The notes: generated by a model not told the origin, from the letters alone. A stretch of 6,995 nucleotides of DNA from CAINDI01 sp037127585 (GCA_037127585.1 JBAXYB010000142.1:1-6995); one strand, 5' to 3'. Counted from the stretch's first letter, positions 1 through 6,867 are shown. Numbers and translations are program-made.

Positions 1-2660
1 ACCGGGTGTGCTTTGCGCAACGCGATCAGGTCGCGGACGTAATCGAACAAGCCACGATTCTGTTGCTTCAGCGACCAATCGACTTCGTTGACGTCGTCGG
101 GCGCGTTGTAGCTGTTTTCGTGACCCTTTTTCGTGCGGGCAAATTCTTCACCACCGTGGATGAACGGGATGCCTTGCGCCGTGAAGAGCGCGAGATACCC
201 GAGCTTCATCATCTCGATGATGTCCGCGTGCGACGCGCCGGGCTTTGACGCCTGGAGCTTGTCATAGATGACGTAGTTGTCGTGACAGCTCATAAACTGA
301 ATGACTTGATGCGGACCGTCGCTCCAATCGCGCCATTGGCCTTGGATCGCACGCTGCAAGGCGTCGCGGTCATTACCCGACTGCACGAACGCGGGGTGCG
401 CTTTGTCAAACGGCGAGCCGACGAGCGCATTGCGCATCGCATCGTTGAACGCCCCGATGCGCGTGCCACCGATGGTTTGTTTGTTCGTCGGAATTTTCGC
501 TGTGCTCGGGCCGGCGGCCCACGGTTCGCCATAGAGGATGACGTCCGGGCGGAGCGCGCGCAGTTCGCGTTCGGCTTCCTTCATCGACTCCAGATCGAGC
601 AGCGCCATCAAGTCAAACCGGAACCCGTCGATCCCGTATTCCGTGACCCAAAACTTCAAGGAGTCGATCAGGTACTTCCGCGCCATCGGCGCTTCGGTGC
701 GAAAATCGTTACCGCAGCCGGAGCCGTTCAGATAACCGCCATACGCGTCAAACCGGTAGTAATACCGGGGCACCAGTGAGTTGAACGGGGCATTGTTCGA
801 CGTGTGATTGTAGACGACATCCAGGATCACCCCGAGCCCGGCCTCGTGCAACGCCGTAATCATTTGCTTGAGTTCCCGAATCCGACTGTCGTCATTTGGA
901 TTCGACGCGAACCAGCCTTCCGGCGAGTTGAACAGCGTGGTGATATAACCCCAGTTGTAGTTCGTCCCAAAATCGTCATTCTCAAATTCCTGAATCGGGA
1001 GCAACTGCACATGCGTCACCCCGAGTTCCTTCAAGTGCTCAATCCCCGCAATGAAGCCGAGGTATTTTCCCCGGTGTTCCGGTTTGGCCGGCGAGTTCGG
1101 CGCAATGGTGAAGTCGCGCACATGCATCTCGTACACGACCATGTCCTGCGGCGCCGCGACCACTGGACCGTATTTCCCCCCAGGAGGGCGAGCCTCCCGG
1201 CGAGCCGTCTTTTCCGCCCGTGGCTCGGCAGGAGCCTCGCCCTCCCAACCCGGCGGATTGGTCGCGGCCATGTCCGTGATCCGCGCCCGCCGGGAATTAT
1301 CCACGGCGTTGACGGCATAGATATCGGTCACGTCCCGGTCGGGGGCGAACCCATCGCCGGTGAGGCTGTAGGCGTAGAATTTTCCAGCGAGATCGCCGGC
1401 AACTCGTGACTCCCAAATCCCCTTCCCGGCCGCGACCATCCCAATGAGCCGCCGCCCCGCCGCGCCGGTCGCCGCGTCGTAGAGCACCACGCTGACCGCC
1501 CGCGCGGTCGGTGCGAAAACTCGAAATGTCGTCGCTTCCCGCGTGTACGTCGCCCCGAGTACGGCCTGCCGGTCGCAGAACAAATCTGGATCATCCAAAA
1601 TCCTCCGCGGCGTTACCGGCACGCTCCCCGCGAAACCGGCCACGCTTACCGTGTAGCTCGTCCCGGCAATATCGAGAGGTGCCGCGAGCGTCACCGCGAT
1701 GGCGTTGGCCTTTTCTTTATGGACGGAGGTCACGACGAGATTCTTACCGGCCTGGTCGGTCACGGTGACCGGCGGCGGCGCCGGGATTGGCTCCGAGACT
1801 TGGACGACGAGTTGATCGCGCGTGTCGACGAACGCCGCGATTACTTGTTTAGCGATGGCGGGCTTCTTCATATAGATATTGGCGTCGCCGCCGATGAGAT
1901 AAACCTCATTGCCGAGAGCCGGCGTCCAGAATTTGTCGGGGGCATCTTTTTGATTCCAGTCGGCATGCAAGCGCGGCACCAGCCCGATCTTCTCGGCATT
2001 ACCGGTGGCGCCGTAGTCGCCCCGGTACAACTGGAAGATCAAACCGAAATCATCGCGTCCCACCGGCTGGAGTTCGTTTTGGGCTGGGGACTTCTCCTCT
2101 TTCACGTCCCACGACCAGATTCCGGCATCGGCATAATCTTCATCGTGCCGGCGATAATGGACGGTGATCAGTTTGGCCGCGTTCTCCAACCGTTTCAACT
2201 GCCACCGGCTCGGGTCTTCGTAAGCGACAACCTTCGCGACCTTCGGCCATTCCCACGTGTCCTGCAAAAACAGATCGCCGTAACTGGGATTACATTCTAA
2301 CGTCCCATCGCGGTCGATGACGAGCGAGAGTTCGTACGGGCCGCTCTTGAGTTGAATGGTTTTGTCGAGCGCGCGCACGACGAATTCCGTGACGCCGGTC
2401 GCCGTCAGCGCAGCCGCACCGCGAGCGACAATGCGACCATCGCGCTTGAGGCCGGCGAATAAATTAAGCCCACCGGTATTGGGCGGTGGCCGGACGCGAA
2501 CCGTCGCAATCTCATACCCGGTCGCCTGCGGCGGCGGCATCATGCTCGGCGCCGCCGGCACGACCGGGCGCTGTTCGACGGCCCGTTCGCAGCCGGTCAA
2601 CAGCGCGACGGCCAGTAAAACCGGTTTACCAAACTGGGCGAATGTAGCGGTTCGATTCAA
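1..2660 (-). CDS. pulA: Type I pullulanase (GH13_14), lipoprotein; C-terminus beyond the left edge
   Basis: Debranching enzyme that hydrolyses alpha-1,6 links in pullulan, starch or glycogen, probably anchored to the envelope as a lipoprotein. About 886 codons lie in the window without a stop; the gene is open at base 1. The TTG start at 2660 follows the upstream stop by three bases; it is chosen because it gives a hydrophobic signal ending in the lipobox LLTGC (Cys24). No strong RBS is visible, so coupling to the upstream gene is likely. Domains by reading: a CBM41-like PUD region (about 160-267, with VHYRRHDEDYADAGIWSWD), a linker, CBM48 (about 365-450, LGATYTREATTFRVFAPTA), then the GH13 catalytic domain from about 507. 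Seen motifs: YNWGY at 568, region I DVVYNH at 614-619, nucleophile Asp683 in GFRFDLMA, acid/base Glu712 in YGEPWAAG, and Asp794 in CHDN. The family's YNWGYDP reads YNWGYIT here. A palindromic repeat supplies residues of about 473-493. Assignment as a pullulanase is firm; exact substrate is inferred. Confidence 0.95.
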   Translation of the reverse strand, partial: MNRTATFAQFGKPVLLAVALLTGCERAVEQRPVVPAAPSMMPPPQATGYEIATVRVRPPPNTGGLNLFAGLKRDGRIVARGAAALTATGVTEFVVRALDKTIQLKSGPYELSLVIDRDGTLECNPSYGDLFLQDTWEWPKVAKVVAYEDPSRWQLKRLENAAKLITVHYRRHDEDYADAGIWSWDVKEEKSPAQNELQPVGRDDFGLIFQLYRGDYGATGNAEKIGLVPRLHADWNQKDAPDKFWTPALGNEVYLIGGDANIYMKKPAIAKQVIAAFVDTRDQLVVQVSEPIPAPPPVTVTDQAGKNLVVTSVHKEKANAIAVTLAAPLDIAGTSYTVSVAGFAGSVPVTPRRILDDPDLFCDRQAVLGATYTREATTFRVFAPTARAVSVVLYDAATGAAGRRLIGMVAAGKGIWESRVAGDLAGKFYAYSLTGDGFAPDRDVTDIYAVNAVDNSRRARITDMAATNPPGWEGEAPAEPRAEKTARREARPPGGKYGPVVAAPQDMVVYEMHVRDFTIAPNSPAKPEHRGKYLGFIAGIEHLKELGVTHVQLLPIQEFENDDFGTNYNWGYITTLFNSPEGWFASNPNDDSRIRELKQMITALHEAGLGVILDVVYNHTSNNAPFNSLVPRYYYRFDAYGGYLNGSGCGNDFRTEAPMARKYLIDSLKFWVTEYGIDGFRFDLMALLDLESMKEAERELRALRPDVILYGEPWAAGPSTAKIPTNKQTIGGTRIGAFNDAMRNALVGSPFDKAHPAFVQSGNDRDALQRAIQGQWRDWSDGPHQVIQFMSCHDNYVIYDKLQASKPGASHADIIEMMKLGYLALFTAQGIPFIHGGEEFARTKKGHENSYNAPDDVNEVDWSLKQQNRGLFDYVRDLIALRKAHP
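1183..1245. repeat. 63-bp REP-like palindrome inserted in frame within the pullulanase gene
   Basis: Two 24-nt arms (1183-1206 and 1222-1245) are inverted copies matching at 21 of 24 positions around a 15-nt loop. Each arm begins GGAGGG outermost, has CTCC near its middle and ends in CC. The same plan is seen in the element at 3555-3614. Its length is a multiple of three and it leaves the pullulanase frame open, encoding a low-complexity stretch rich in Glu, Ala, Arg and Pro between the conserved TNPPGW and the start of the catalytic domain. Palindromes of this kind resemble REP/RAYT-mobilised elements; that link is an inference because no transposase gene is present in the window. Confidence 0.85.
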
Positions 2661-2663
2661 AAC

Positions 2664-3137
2664 TTAGACCACTCGGGAAAAGACCACCAGAAACACGAGC
2701 ACAAAGCCGCACAGCAAGACCGCGACGTTCAACCGCACGCTGAGACTATGGAGTGATTTCCATTCTGCCTCGATGGCAGGGTCAGGTTCTTTTGCCGCGG
2801 TGCGTTGTTCGCGAATCTCCGCCATGTGCGGCACGACGCTTTGCCGGAGCCACAAATCCGTCGCGCCCATCGCGGCCAGTAAGAGCAGACTCAACACTCC
2901 TGGCCACTTGCCAAACGCGCGTTCGAATAGCAGCAACCCGACGCAGACAATCCCGACGCCAGCGCAAACGATGCCGACGAAATAGTATTTCGGAAACAGC
3001 GCCCGCTGCAATTTCGCCGCGTCCTCCGGTTTCAAAACTTTGAAGATGGTGGGCGCGATCACGAAACTGAAGAACATGATGCTGCCAACCCACATCGCCA
3101 GCGAAACGAGATACAGCCACTTGATACCTTGTGTCAT
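2664..3137 (-). CDS. DUF4149 (TMEM205-like) four-helix membrane protein
   Basis: A 157-residue integral membrane protein of unknown function. Four hydrophobic segments lie at about 7-28, 52-72, 79-97 and 136-156, with a charged loop (about 103-130) before the last. The opening WVGSIMFFSFVIAPTIFKVL and the late KSLHSLSVRLNV stretch are typical of the DUF4149 family. The ATG at 3137 is chosen because family-like sequence begins right there. An in-frame ATG at 3194 would add 19 basic, unrelated-looking residues and run into the divergent promoter space. No clear Shine-Dalgarno is seen. The gene ends three bases before the pullulanase TTG, so the two are probably cotranscribed, but nothing suggests a shared function. 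Confidence 0.85.
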   Translation of the reverse strand: MTQGIKWLYLVSLAMWVGSIMFFSFVIAPTIFKVLKPEDAAKLQRALFPKYYFVGIVCAGVGIVCVGLLLFERAFGKWPGVLSLLLLAAMGATDLWLRQSVVPHMAEIREQRTAAKEPDPAIEAEWKSLHSLSVRLNVAVLLCGFVLVFLVVFSRVV

Positions 3138-3213
3138 TGGCGCGCAACGTAGCAGCCGAGGCGAGAAGCGGAAAGTGGAAAATGCACCCACCAACCGCTA
3201 TAAACCAGCCGGC
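3138..3213. promoter_or_regulatory. Divergent intergenic region, presumed promoters
   Basis: These 76 bases separate the minus-strand DUF4149-pullulanase pair from the plus-strand ArsC-like gene, so outward promoters for both are expected here. The only recognisable box is TATAAA at 3199-3204, nine bases before the ATG at 3214. No good -35 box accompanies it, and its position would give a nearly leaderless mRNA. I could not identify a convincing minus-strand promoter. Confidence 0.3.
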
Positions 3214-3552
3214 ATGGCCAACGACTTCATCATCTACCACAACCCGCGCTGCTCGAAGAGCCGGCAAACACTCGAAATCCTCCGGCAACACGGCATCGAG
3301 CCGGTCGTCATCGAATACCTAAAGACGCCACCGGACGCAAAGACACTCCGGTCATTCGGCTTACCGGCGCGGGAGATCATTCGCGACAACGAAGACGAAT
3401 ACGCCACGCTTCAACTCACGGAGAAGACCGACGCGGAACTGTTCGATGCCATCGTAAAGAATCCCATCCTATTGCAGCGCCCCATCGTGATTTGCGGGAA
3501 ACGGGCGGTCGTCGCGCGACCGCCGGAACGCGTGAACGAGCTGTTCCTGTAG
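3214..3552 (+). CDS. ArsC-family (YfgD-like) arsenate reductase-like protein
   Basis: A 112-residue soluble protein with the thioredoxin-like fold of the ArsC/Spx family (PF03960). It opens with FIIYHNPRCSKSRQTLEIL, placing the reactive cysteine at Cys13 like the catalytic Cys12 of E. coli ArsC. The arginines expected to bind the oxyanion are also present: Arg57 (IIRDNE), Arg89 (QRPIVI) and Arg102 (ARPPE). It is nearer in length and sequence to YfgD (about 119 residues) than to plasmid ArsC (about 141), with a few residues missing around position 46. The start at 3214 is where homology begins; an upstream in-frame ATG at 3040 would read across the opposite gene. No ars regulator, efflux pump or arsenite transporter lies nearby, so true arsenate reduction is unproven and a general thiol-redox role is equally possible. 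Confidence 0.88.
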   Translation: MANDFIIYHNPRCSKSRQTLEILRQHGIEPVVIEYLKTPPDAKTLRSFGLPAREIIRDNEDEYATLQLTEKTDAELFDAIVKNPILLQRPIVICGKRAVVARPPERVNELFL

Positions 3553-3616
3553 TTGGAGGGCCACGCTCCATCGTGGCCGCCGCCGCGAACGGACGCGACG
3601 GAGCGCGTCCCTCCAA
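3553..3616. repeat. REP-like palindromic element just after the ArsC-like stop codon
   Basis: Outer ends TTGGAGGG (3553-3560) and CCCTCCAA (3609-3616) pair perfectly. The two 24-nt arms (3555-3578 and 3591-3614) match as inverted copies at 19 of 24 positions around a 12-nt loop. Unlike the copy inside the pullulanase gene, each arm also folds on itself: GGCCACG/CGTGGCC in the left and GGACGCG/CGCGTCC in the right, so a cloverleaf-like structure is possible. The element begins one base after the TAG at 3550-3552. It lacks a following T-run on either strand, so it is not a standard intrinsic terminator, but it could protect the mRNA 3' end. Confidence 0.85.
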
Positions 3617-3663
3617 AAGAACTTGCCATCACCGAGAGGATTTTGTTTCTTTCCTGACTCATT

Positions 3664-4188
3664 ATGGCAGACGACAAAAAAGAGAAATGGCTGAATTGGT
3701 TGGCGTTGAGCACTCTGATTTTTTCGGCGGCGGCAACGTTGGGTTCGTCGAAAGCCGGCGGGTATTCCGGGAAGTCCACCGCACACCAGATTCTGGCGTC
3801 GGATCAATGGGCGTTTTACCAGGCCAAAAGCACGAAACAGCATTTGTACGAACTACAGCGCGAGGCGTTGACGTTGCAGGCGTTGGCCGCGCCGGAAAAC
3901 GCGCAGGCGAAGTACAAAGAAACCATCGACCACTACGCGCAGGAACTCACTCGGTACGACGGCGAAAAGAAAGCGATCAAAGCTAAAGCCGAAGGCCATG
4001 AGAAGACGCGGGATGAATCGGCGAAGTTTGCCGAGCTGTTTGGCCAGGCGGTCTTGTACCTGCAAGTGGCCATCATCTTGTCGGCGATGGCGGGGTTGTT
4101 GAAGAAGCAACCGATGTGGTTCATCAGCTTTCTACCGGGCGTTACCGGGCTGGTGTATTTCCTCTACGCTTACTGGCTGACTTGGTAG
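3664..4188 (+). CDS. DUF4337 family membrane protein
   Basis: A 174-residue protein of unknown function that resembles the DUF4337 family: a charged start (MADDKKEKWLNWLAL), an early hydrophobic segment (about 11-27), the stretch SDQWAFYQAKSTKQHLYELQ (about 46-65), a long charged helical region with coiled-coil character (about 60-125), and two C-terminal membrane helices (about 128-146 and 151-172). The layout suggests an inner-membrane protein with the central helical part outside the bilayer. The ATG at 3664 fits the family N-terminus; no Shine-Dalgarno lies at normal distance (GAGAGGA is over 20 bases away). The oxidoreductase gene starts 11 bases after its stop, so the pair may be cotranscribed. 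Confidence 0.85.
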   Translation: MADDKKEKWLNWLALSTLIFSAAATLGSSKAGGYSGKSTAHQILASDQWAFYQAKSTKQHLYELQREALTLQALAAPENAQAKYKETIDHYAQELTRYDGEKKAIKAKAEGHEKTRDESAKFAELFGQAVLYLQVAIILSAMAGLLKKQPMWFISFLPGVTGLVYFLYAYWLTW

Positions 4189-4199
4189 ACTGTCGCGCG

Positions 4200-5174
4200 A
4201 TGAACACGCGCTTCGGCATTCTGGGCTCCGGTTGGATTGTCCGCAAATACGCGGACGCTTGCCGGCTGTTGCCTGGGCTGGAACTCGTCGCCATCGCGAG
4301 CCGGGATGGCGAACGCGCCCGCGCTGTGGCCTTGCAGAATAATATCCCGCGCGCGCATACCAGCTACGATGCGTTGCTCGCTGATCCCACTGTCGATGTC
4401 GTCATCAACGCATTGCATAACGGCCTGCATTGCGAATGGAGCATCCGTGCCCTGCAAGCCGGCAAGCATGTGCTCTGTGAGAAGCCGCTTGGCTGTCATG
4501 CCGGCGAAGTCGAACGGATGTTTGCCGTCGCTCATTCGACCGGCAAGCTGCTCATGGAAGCGTTCATGTACCGGTTTCATCCGCAGATGTTGATGATCCT
4601 CGAACGGGTTCCCGACATCGGCCGTCTCTTACATATCCGCTCCGCCCGGATGAGCCAGGGACGCGAACCAAGCAATCCGCGTTACGACAAGAGTGCCGGC
4701 GGCGGGGCGTTGCTGGATGTGGGTTGTTACTGCGTGAATTTCTCGCGGGTGGTGGCCGGCGGCGAACCCATCCGCGTCTCGGCCAATGCGCACTTCCGCG
4801 ATGCGGTGGACTTGACACTGACCGGCACGTTGGAGTTCCCGGAAGATGTGACGGCGCAATTCTGTTGCAGCTTCGAATCGGAGCCCAGTTTCGGGGCGGA
4901 GATTATCGGCACGGCCGGGCGCATTCTCATCCCGCATCCGTGGATGCCGCCGGTCTGGCCGACGGAGTTTTCGGTCGTGCGCGGCACCAAGAGCGAGACC
5001 ATCCGCGTCGAACCGGCGGACGTACCGGCGCATCAGTTCACGAACTTCGCCCGGCAACTCGCGCATGTCGCGGCGTGCGTCCGGCAGGAATGCACACCAC
5101 TGATTACGGAGGCGGATTCGCTCGGGAATGCGCGCGTGTTGGATGCGTTGAGCGCGGCGGCGCGGCGCGTTTAA
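4200..5174 (+). CDS. Gfo/Idh/MocA family NAD(P)-dependent oxidoreductase
   Basis: A 324-residue cytoplasmic dehydrogenase of the glucose-fructose oxidoreductase/inositol dehydrogenase family. The N-terminal Rossmann fold shows FGILGSGWIVRKYA (dinucleotide loop, residues 5-18), the strand end AIASRD (31-36) and the family motif EKPL with Lys95, normally the catalytic lysine. YRFHPQ (124-129) and GGGALLDVGCYCVN (167-180, with Asp173 and Tyr177) belong to the C-terminal substrate domain. Its length and the MEAFMYRFHP and GALLDVGCY stretches recall the dihydrodiol/D-xylose dehydrogenase branch, but the substrate cannot be read from sequence. The ATG at 4200 gives the expected start just before the Rossmann strand; an upstream in-frame ATG at 4116 would overlap the preceding gene. 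No Shine-Dalgarno is visible. It is a single-domain-pair enzyme with no sugar-transport genes next to it. Confidence 0.9.
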   Translation: MNTRFGILGSGWIVRKYADACRLLPGLELVAIASRDGERARAVALQNNIPRAHTSYDALLADPTVDVVINALHNGLHCEWSIRALQAGKHVLCEKPLGCHAGEVERMFAVAHSTGKLLMEAFMYRFHPQMLMILERVPDIGRLLHIRSARMSQGREPSNPRYDKSAGGGALLDVGCYCVNFSRVVAGGEPIRVSANAHFRDAVDLTLTGTLEFPEDVTAQFCCSFESEPSFGAEIIGTAGRILIPHPWMPPVWPTEFSVVRGTKSETIRVEPADVPAHQFTNFARQLAHVAACVRQECTPLITEADSLGNARVLDALSAAARRV

Positions 5175-5178
5175 TTTC

Positions 5179-5206
5179 TTGACCAGGCCGGCGTTGCCCA
5201 TAGAAT
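5179..5206 (+). promoter_or_regulatory. Sigma70-type promoter for eno
   Basis: TTGACC (5179-5184) and TAGAAT (5201-5206) each match the consensus -35 and -10 boxes at five of six positions, with a 16-base spacer. The site begins five bases after the oxidoreductase stop and would start transcription near 5213, giving a leader of about 22 bases before the enolase GTG. The match is by eye and unproven experimentally. Confidence 0.6.
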
Positions 5207-5214
5207 GCGGCGCA

Positions 5215-5223
5215 TAAGGAGGT
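5215..5223 (+). promoter_or_regulatory. Strong Shine-Dalgarno of eno
   Basis: TAAGGAGGT is fully complementary to the nine-base anti-Shine-Dalgarno of 16S rRNA. It lies somewhat far from the start, with 11 bases to the GTG at 5235, and supports GTG as the true start. It is the only perfect Shine-Dalgarno seen before a gene in this window. Confidence 0.8.
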
Positions 5224-5234
5224 TGTAAGTTTCT

Positions 5235-6509
5235 GTGACTAAAATTATTCGAATTCAGGGCCGTGAAATTCTTGATTCCCGAGGGAATCCAACCGTTGAA
5301 GTGGATGTGGAGTTGGCTTGTGGTGCGTCGGGTCGGGCCGCCGTGCCCAGCGGCGCCAGCACCGGCGAACACGAAGCGTGGGAGTTGCGCGACGGCGACA
5401 AACGCCGGTATCTCGGCAAGGGCGTCGCGAAAGCGGTCGCCAACATCAATACGAAGATTTCCGACGCGCTCCTCGGTCACGACGCGCTCGATCAAATCGG
5501 GCTGGACCAGACGATGATCGCGCTCGACGGCACCCCCACCAAAGGCAAACTCGGCGCGAACGCGATTCTCGGCGTTTCGCTCGCGAACGCGCATGCGGCG
5601 GCGGCGGCAGTCGGGCAACCGTTGTTCAAATATCTCGGCGGGCCAAACGCGAAGGTGTTGCCGGTGCCGATGATGAATATCATGAACGGCGGCGCGCATA
5701 GCGACGCACCGATCGATTGCCAGGAGTTCATGGTGATGCCGAAGGGCGCGAACAGTTTCCGGCACGCGTTGCAAATGGGTGCGGAGATTTTCCACGCGCT
5801 CAAAGCCGTGCTCAAAGCGAATAAACTTTCGACGGCGGTCGGCGACGAAGGCGGTTTCGCGCCCAAGCTCAACAGCAACGAACACGCGCTCGAAGTGATC
5901 GCGCTCGCGGTGAAGAATGCCGGCTACAAACTCGGCAAGGATGTGTTCATTGCGCTCGATGTGGCGTCGAGCGAGTTCTTCGACAAGGAATCGAAGAAGT
6001 ATGTGTTCAAGAAGTCCGACGGCTCGAAGCGTTCGTCGGATGAGATGGTGGCTTTCTACAAGGATCTCCAGAAGCGGTACCCGATTATTTCCATCGAGGA
6101 CGGCTGCGCGGAGAACGATTGGGATGGCTGGAAGAAACTGACCGATGCCATCGGCGATAAGACCCAGTTGGTCGGCGATGATCTGTTCGTTACGAACACG
6201 AAGTTCCTCAAGCGCGGCATCGACACCGGTACGGCAAATTCGATTCTGGTGAAAGTGAACCAGATCGGTTCGCTGACGGAGACGCTCGACGCCATCGAGA
6301 TGGCGAAGGAAGCCAACTACACCGCCGTCATCAGCCATCGCAGCGGCGAGACGGAGGACACGACGATTGCCGACATCGCAGTCGCGACCAATGCCGGCCA
6401 GATCAAGACTGGTTCGCTCTGCCGCACCGACCGGGTTTGCAAGTACAACCAGTTGCTTCGGATCGAGGAATTGCTCGGGAAGAATGCGGTTTATGGAGGA
6501 AAACTCTAA
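5235..6509 (+). CDS. eno: Enolase (phosphopyruvate hydratase)
   Basis: Glycolytic enzyme interconverting 2-phosphoglycerate and phosphoenolpyruvate in the cytoplasm, Mg-dependent and usually dimeric or octameric. The 424 residues match the normal bacterial length. Visible motifs are REILDSRGNPTVEV (10-23), SGASTGEHEAWELRD (39-53, the mobile active-site loop), NGGAH with His155, QEF with Glu164, GDEGGFAP with general acid/base Glu205, the metal ligands Asp242 (ALDVASSEF), Glu288 (SIEDG) and Asp315 (GDDLFVTN), catalytic Lys340 in ILVKVNQIGSLTET, SHRSGETED (368-376) and Lys391. All key residues are present. Mild departures are Cys291 after SIEDG and two cysteines in SLCRTDRVCKYNQ. The GTG start is fixed by the N-terminal homology and the strong Shine-Dalgarno. 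The FtsB-like gene follows after four bases, likely in the same operon. Confidence 0.99.
   Translation: MTKIIRIQGREILDSRGNPTVEVDVELACGASGRAAVPSGASTGEHEAWELRDGDKRRYLGKGVAKAVANINTKISDALLGHDALDQIGLDQTMIALDGTPTKGKLGANAILGVSLANAHAAAAAVGQPLFKYLGGPNAKVLPVPMMNIMNGGAHSDAPIDCQEFMVMPKGANSFRHALQMGAEIFHALKAVLKANKLSTAVGDEGGFAPKLNSNEHALEVIALAVKNAGYKLGKDVFIALDVASSEFFDKESKKYVFKKSDGSKRSSDEMVAFYKDLQKRYPIISIEDGCAENDWDGWKKLTDAIGDKTQLVGDDLFVTNTKFLKRGIDTGTANSILVKVNQIGSLTETLDAIEMAKEANYTAVISHRSGETEDTTIADIAVATNAGQIKTGSLCRTDRVCKYNQLLRIEELLGKNAVYGGKL
6495..6500 (+). promoter_or_regulatory. Probable ribosome binding site of the FtsB/DivIC-like gene
   Basis: GGAGGA lies inside the last codons of eno, 13 bases before the ATG at 6514. 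The spacing is long, but the position favours 6514 over the in-frame ATG at 6493, which precedes the motif. Translation is probably also coupled to termination of eno at 6507-6509. Confidence 0.5.
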
Positions 6510-6513
6510 CCGG

Positions 6514-6867
6514 ATGAATTGGCAAGTTTTGTGGCAGCGAATTCAGTCGCTGGGATTTGTTGTGTTTGCCGGCATCGTGGCGGCGGGTGTGGCGGTATTT
6601 CTATTCGTGCCGGCGCTTCATCGCCGGCATGAGATGCAACTGGAGTTGCAGCGGCTTGACTCCGAGATCATCCGTCAGGAAACAACCGAGAAGCAGCAAC
6701 GCCAAGAAATTGAGTCGTTGAAGACTGATCCGAGCTACGTTGAGCGCACCGCCCGCAACAAGCTCAACCTTGCCAAAGCCAACGAAATCATCTTCCGGTT
6801 CGAGTCCACGCAACCCGCCGTATTGCCGCCGCCCCCCGCGGCGCAGAAATCTTCGCCGCATCGATAA
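6514..6867 (+). CDS. Septum formation initiator family protein (FtsB/DivIC-like)
   Basis: A 117-residue single-pass membrane protein of the FtsB/DivIC family, which joins FtsL and FtsQ/DivIB in the divisome at midcell. It has a short N-terminal cytoplasmic part, a membrane helix at about 14-33, a coiled coil at about 37-70 rich in Gln, Glu and Leu, and the family-typical end DPSYVERTARNKLNLAKANE (about 72-91) followed by IIFRF. The C-terminus is a proline-rich tail (VLPPPPAA) that the short E. coli protein lacks. Start 6514 is preferred; ATG 6493 would add seven residues and overlap eno by 17 bases. The eno-ftsB neighbourhood is common in bacteria and supports the call. Choice between the names FtsB and DivIC is not possible from sequence alone. 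Confidence 0.88.
   Translation: MNWQVLWQRIQSLGFVVFAGIVAAGVAVFLFVPALHRRHEMQLELQRLDSEIIRQETTEKQQRQEIESLKTDPSYVERTARNKLNLAKANEIIFRFESTQPAVLPPPPAAQKSSPHR

Noticed and set aside
282..1409. Plus-strand open frames of 165 and 201 codons over the pullulanase gene
   Set aside because: They lie opposite the conserved catalytic domain of the pullulanase, have no domain likeness, and read as Arg-rich shadow sequence.
3040..3213. Longer N-terminus for the ArsC-like protein from the ATG at 3040
   Set aside because: The extra 58 residues are antisense to the DUF4149 gene and its upstream region and have no likeness to the family, whose homology starts at the ATG at 3214.
3553..3616. The palindrome after the ArsC-like gene as a rho-independent terminator
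   Set aside because: Stem strength is adequate but no run of T follows on either strand; the match to the second palindrome inside the pullulanase gene favours a dispersed repeat.
1183..3616. Two similar palindromes as a CRISPR array or as ends of one composite mobile element
   Set aside because: They are over 2 kb apart with unique conserved genes between them, no regular spacers, no transposase, and the same internal palindromic plan in each, as expected for independent repeat copies.
4629..6338. A 569-codon open frame on the minus strand across enolase and the oxidoreductase gene
   Set aside because: It runs antisense to two clearly conserved genes, is very rich in Arg, His and Leu with no recognisable domain, and is explained by GC-biased codons of the real genes leaving the opposite frame open.
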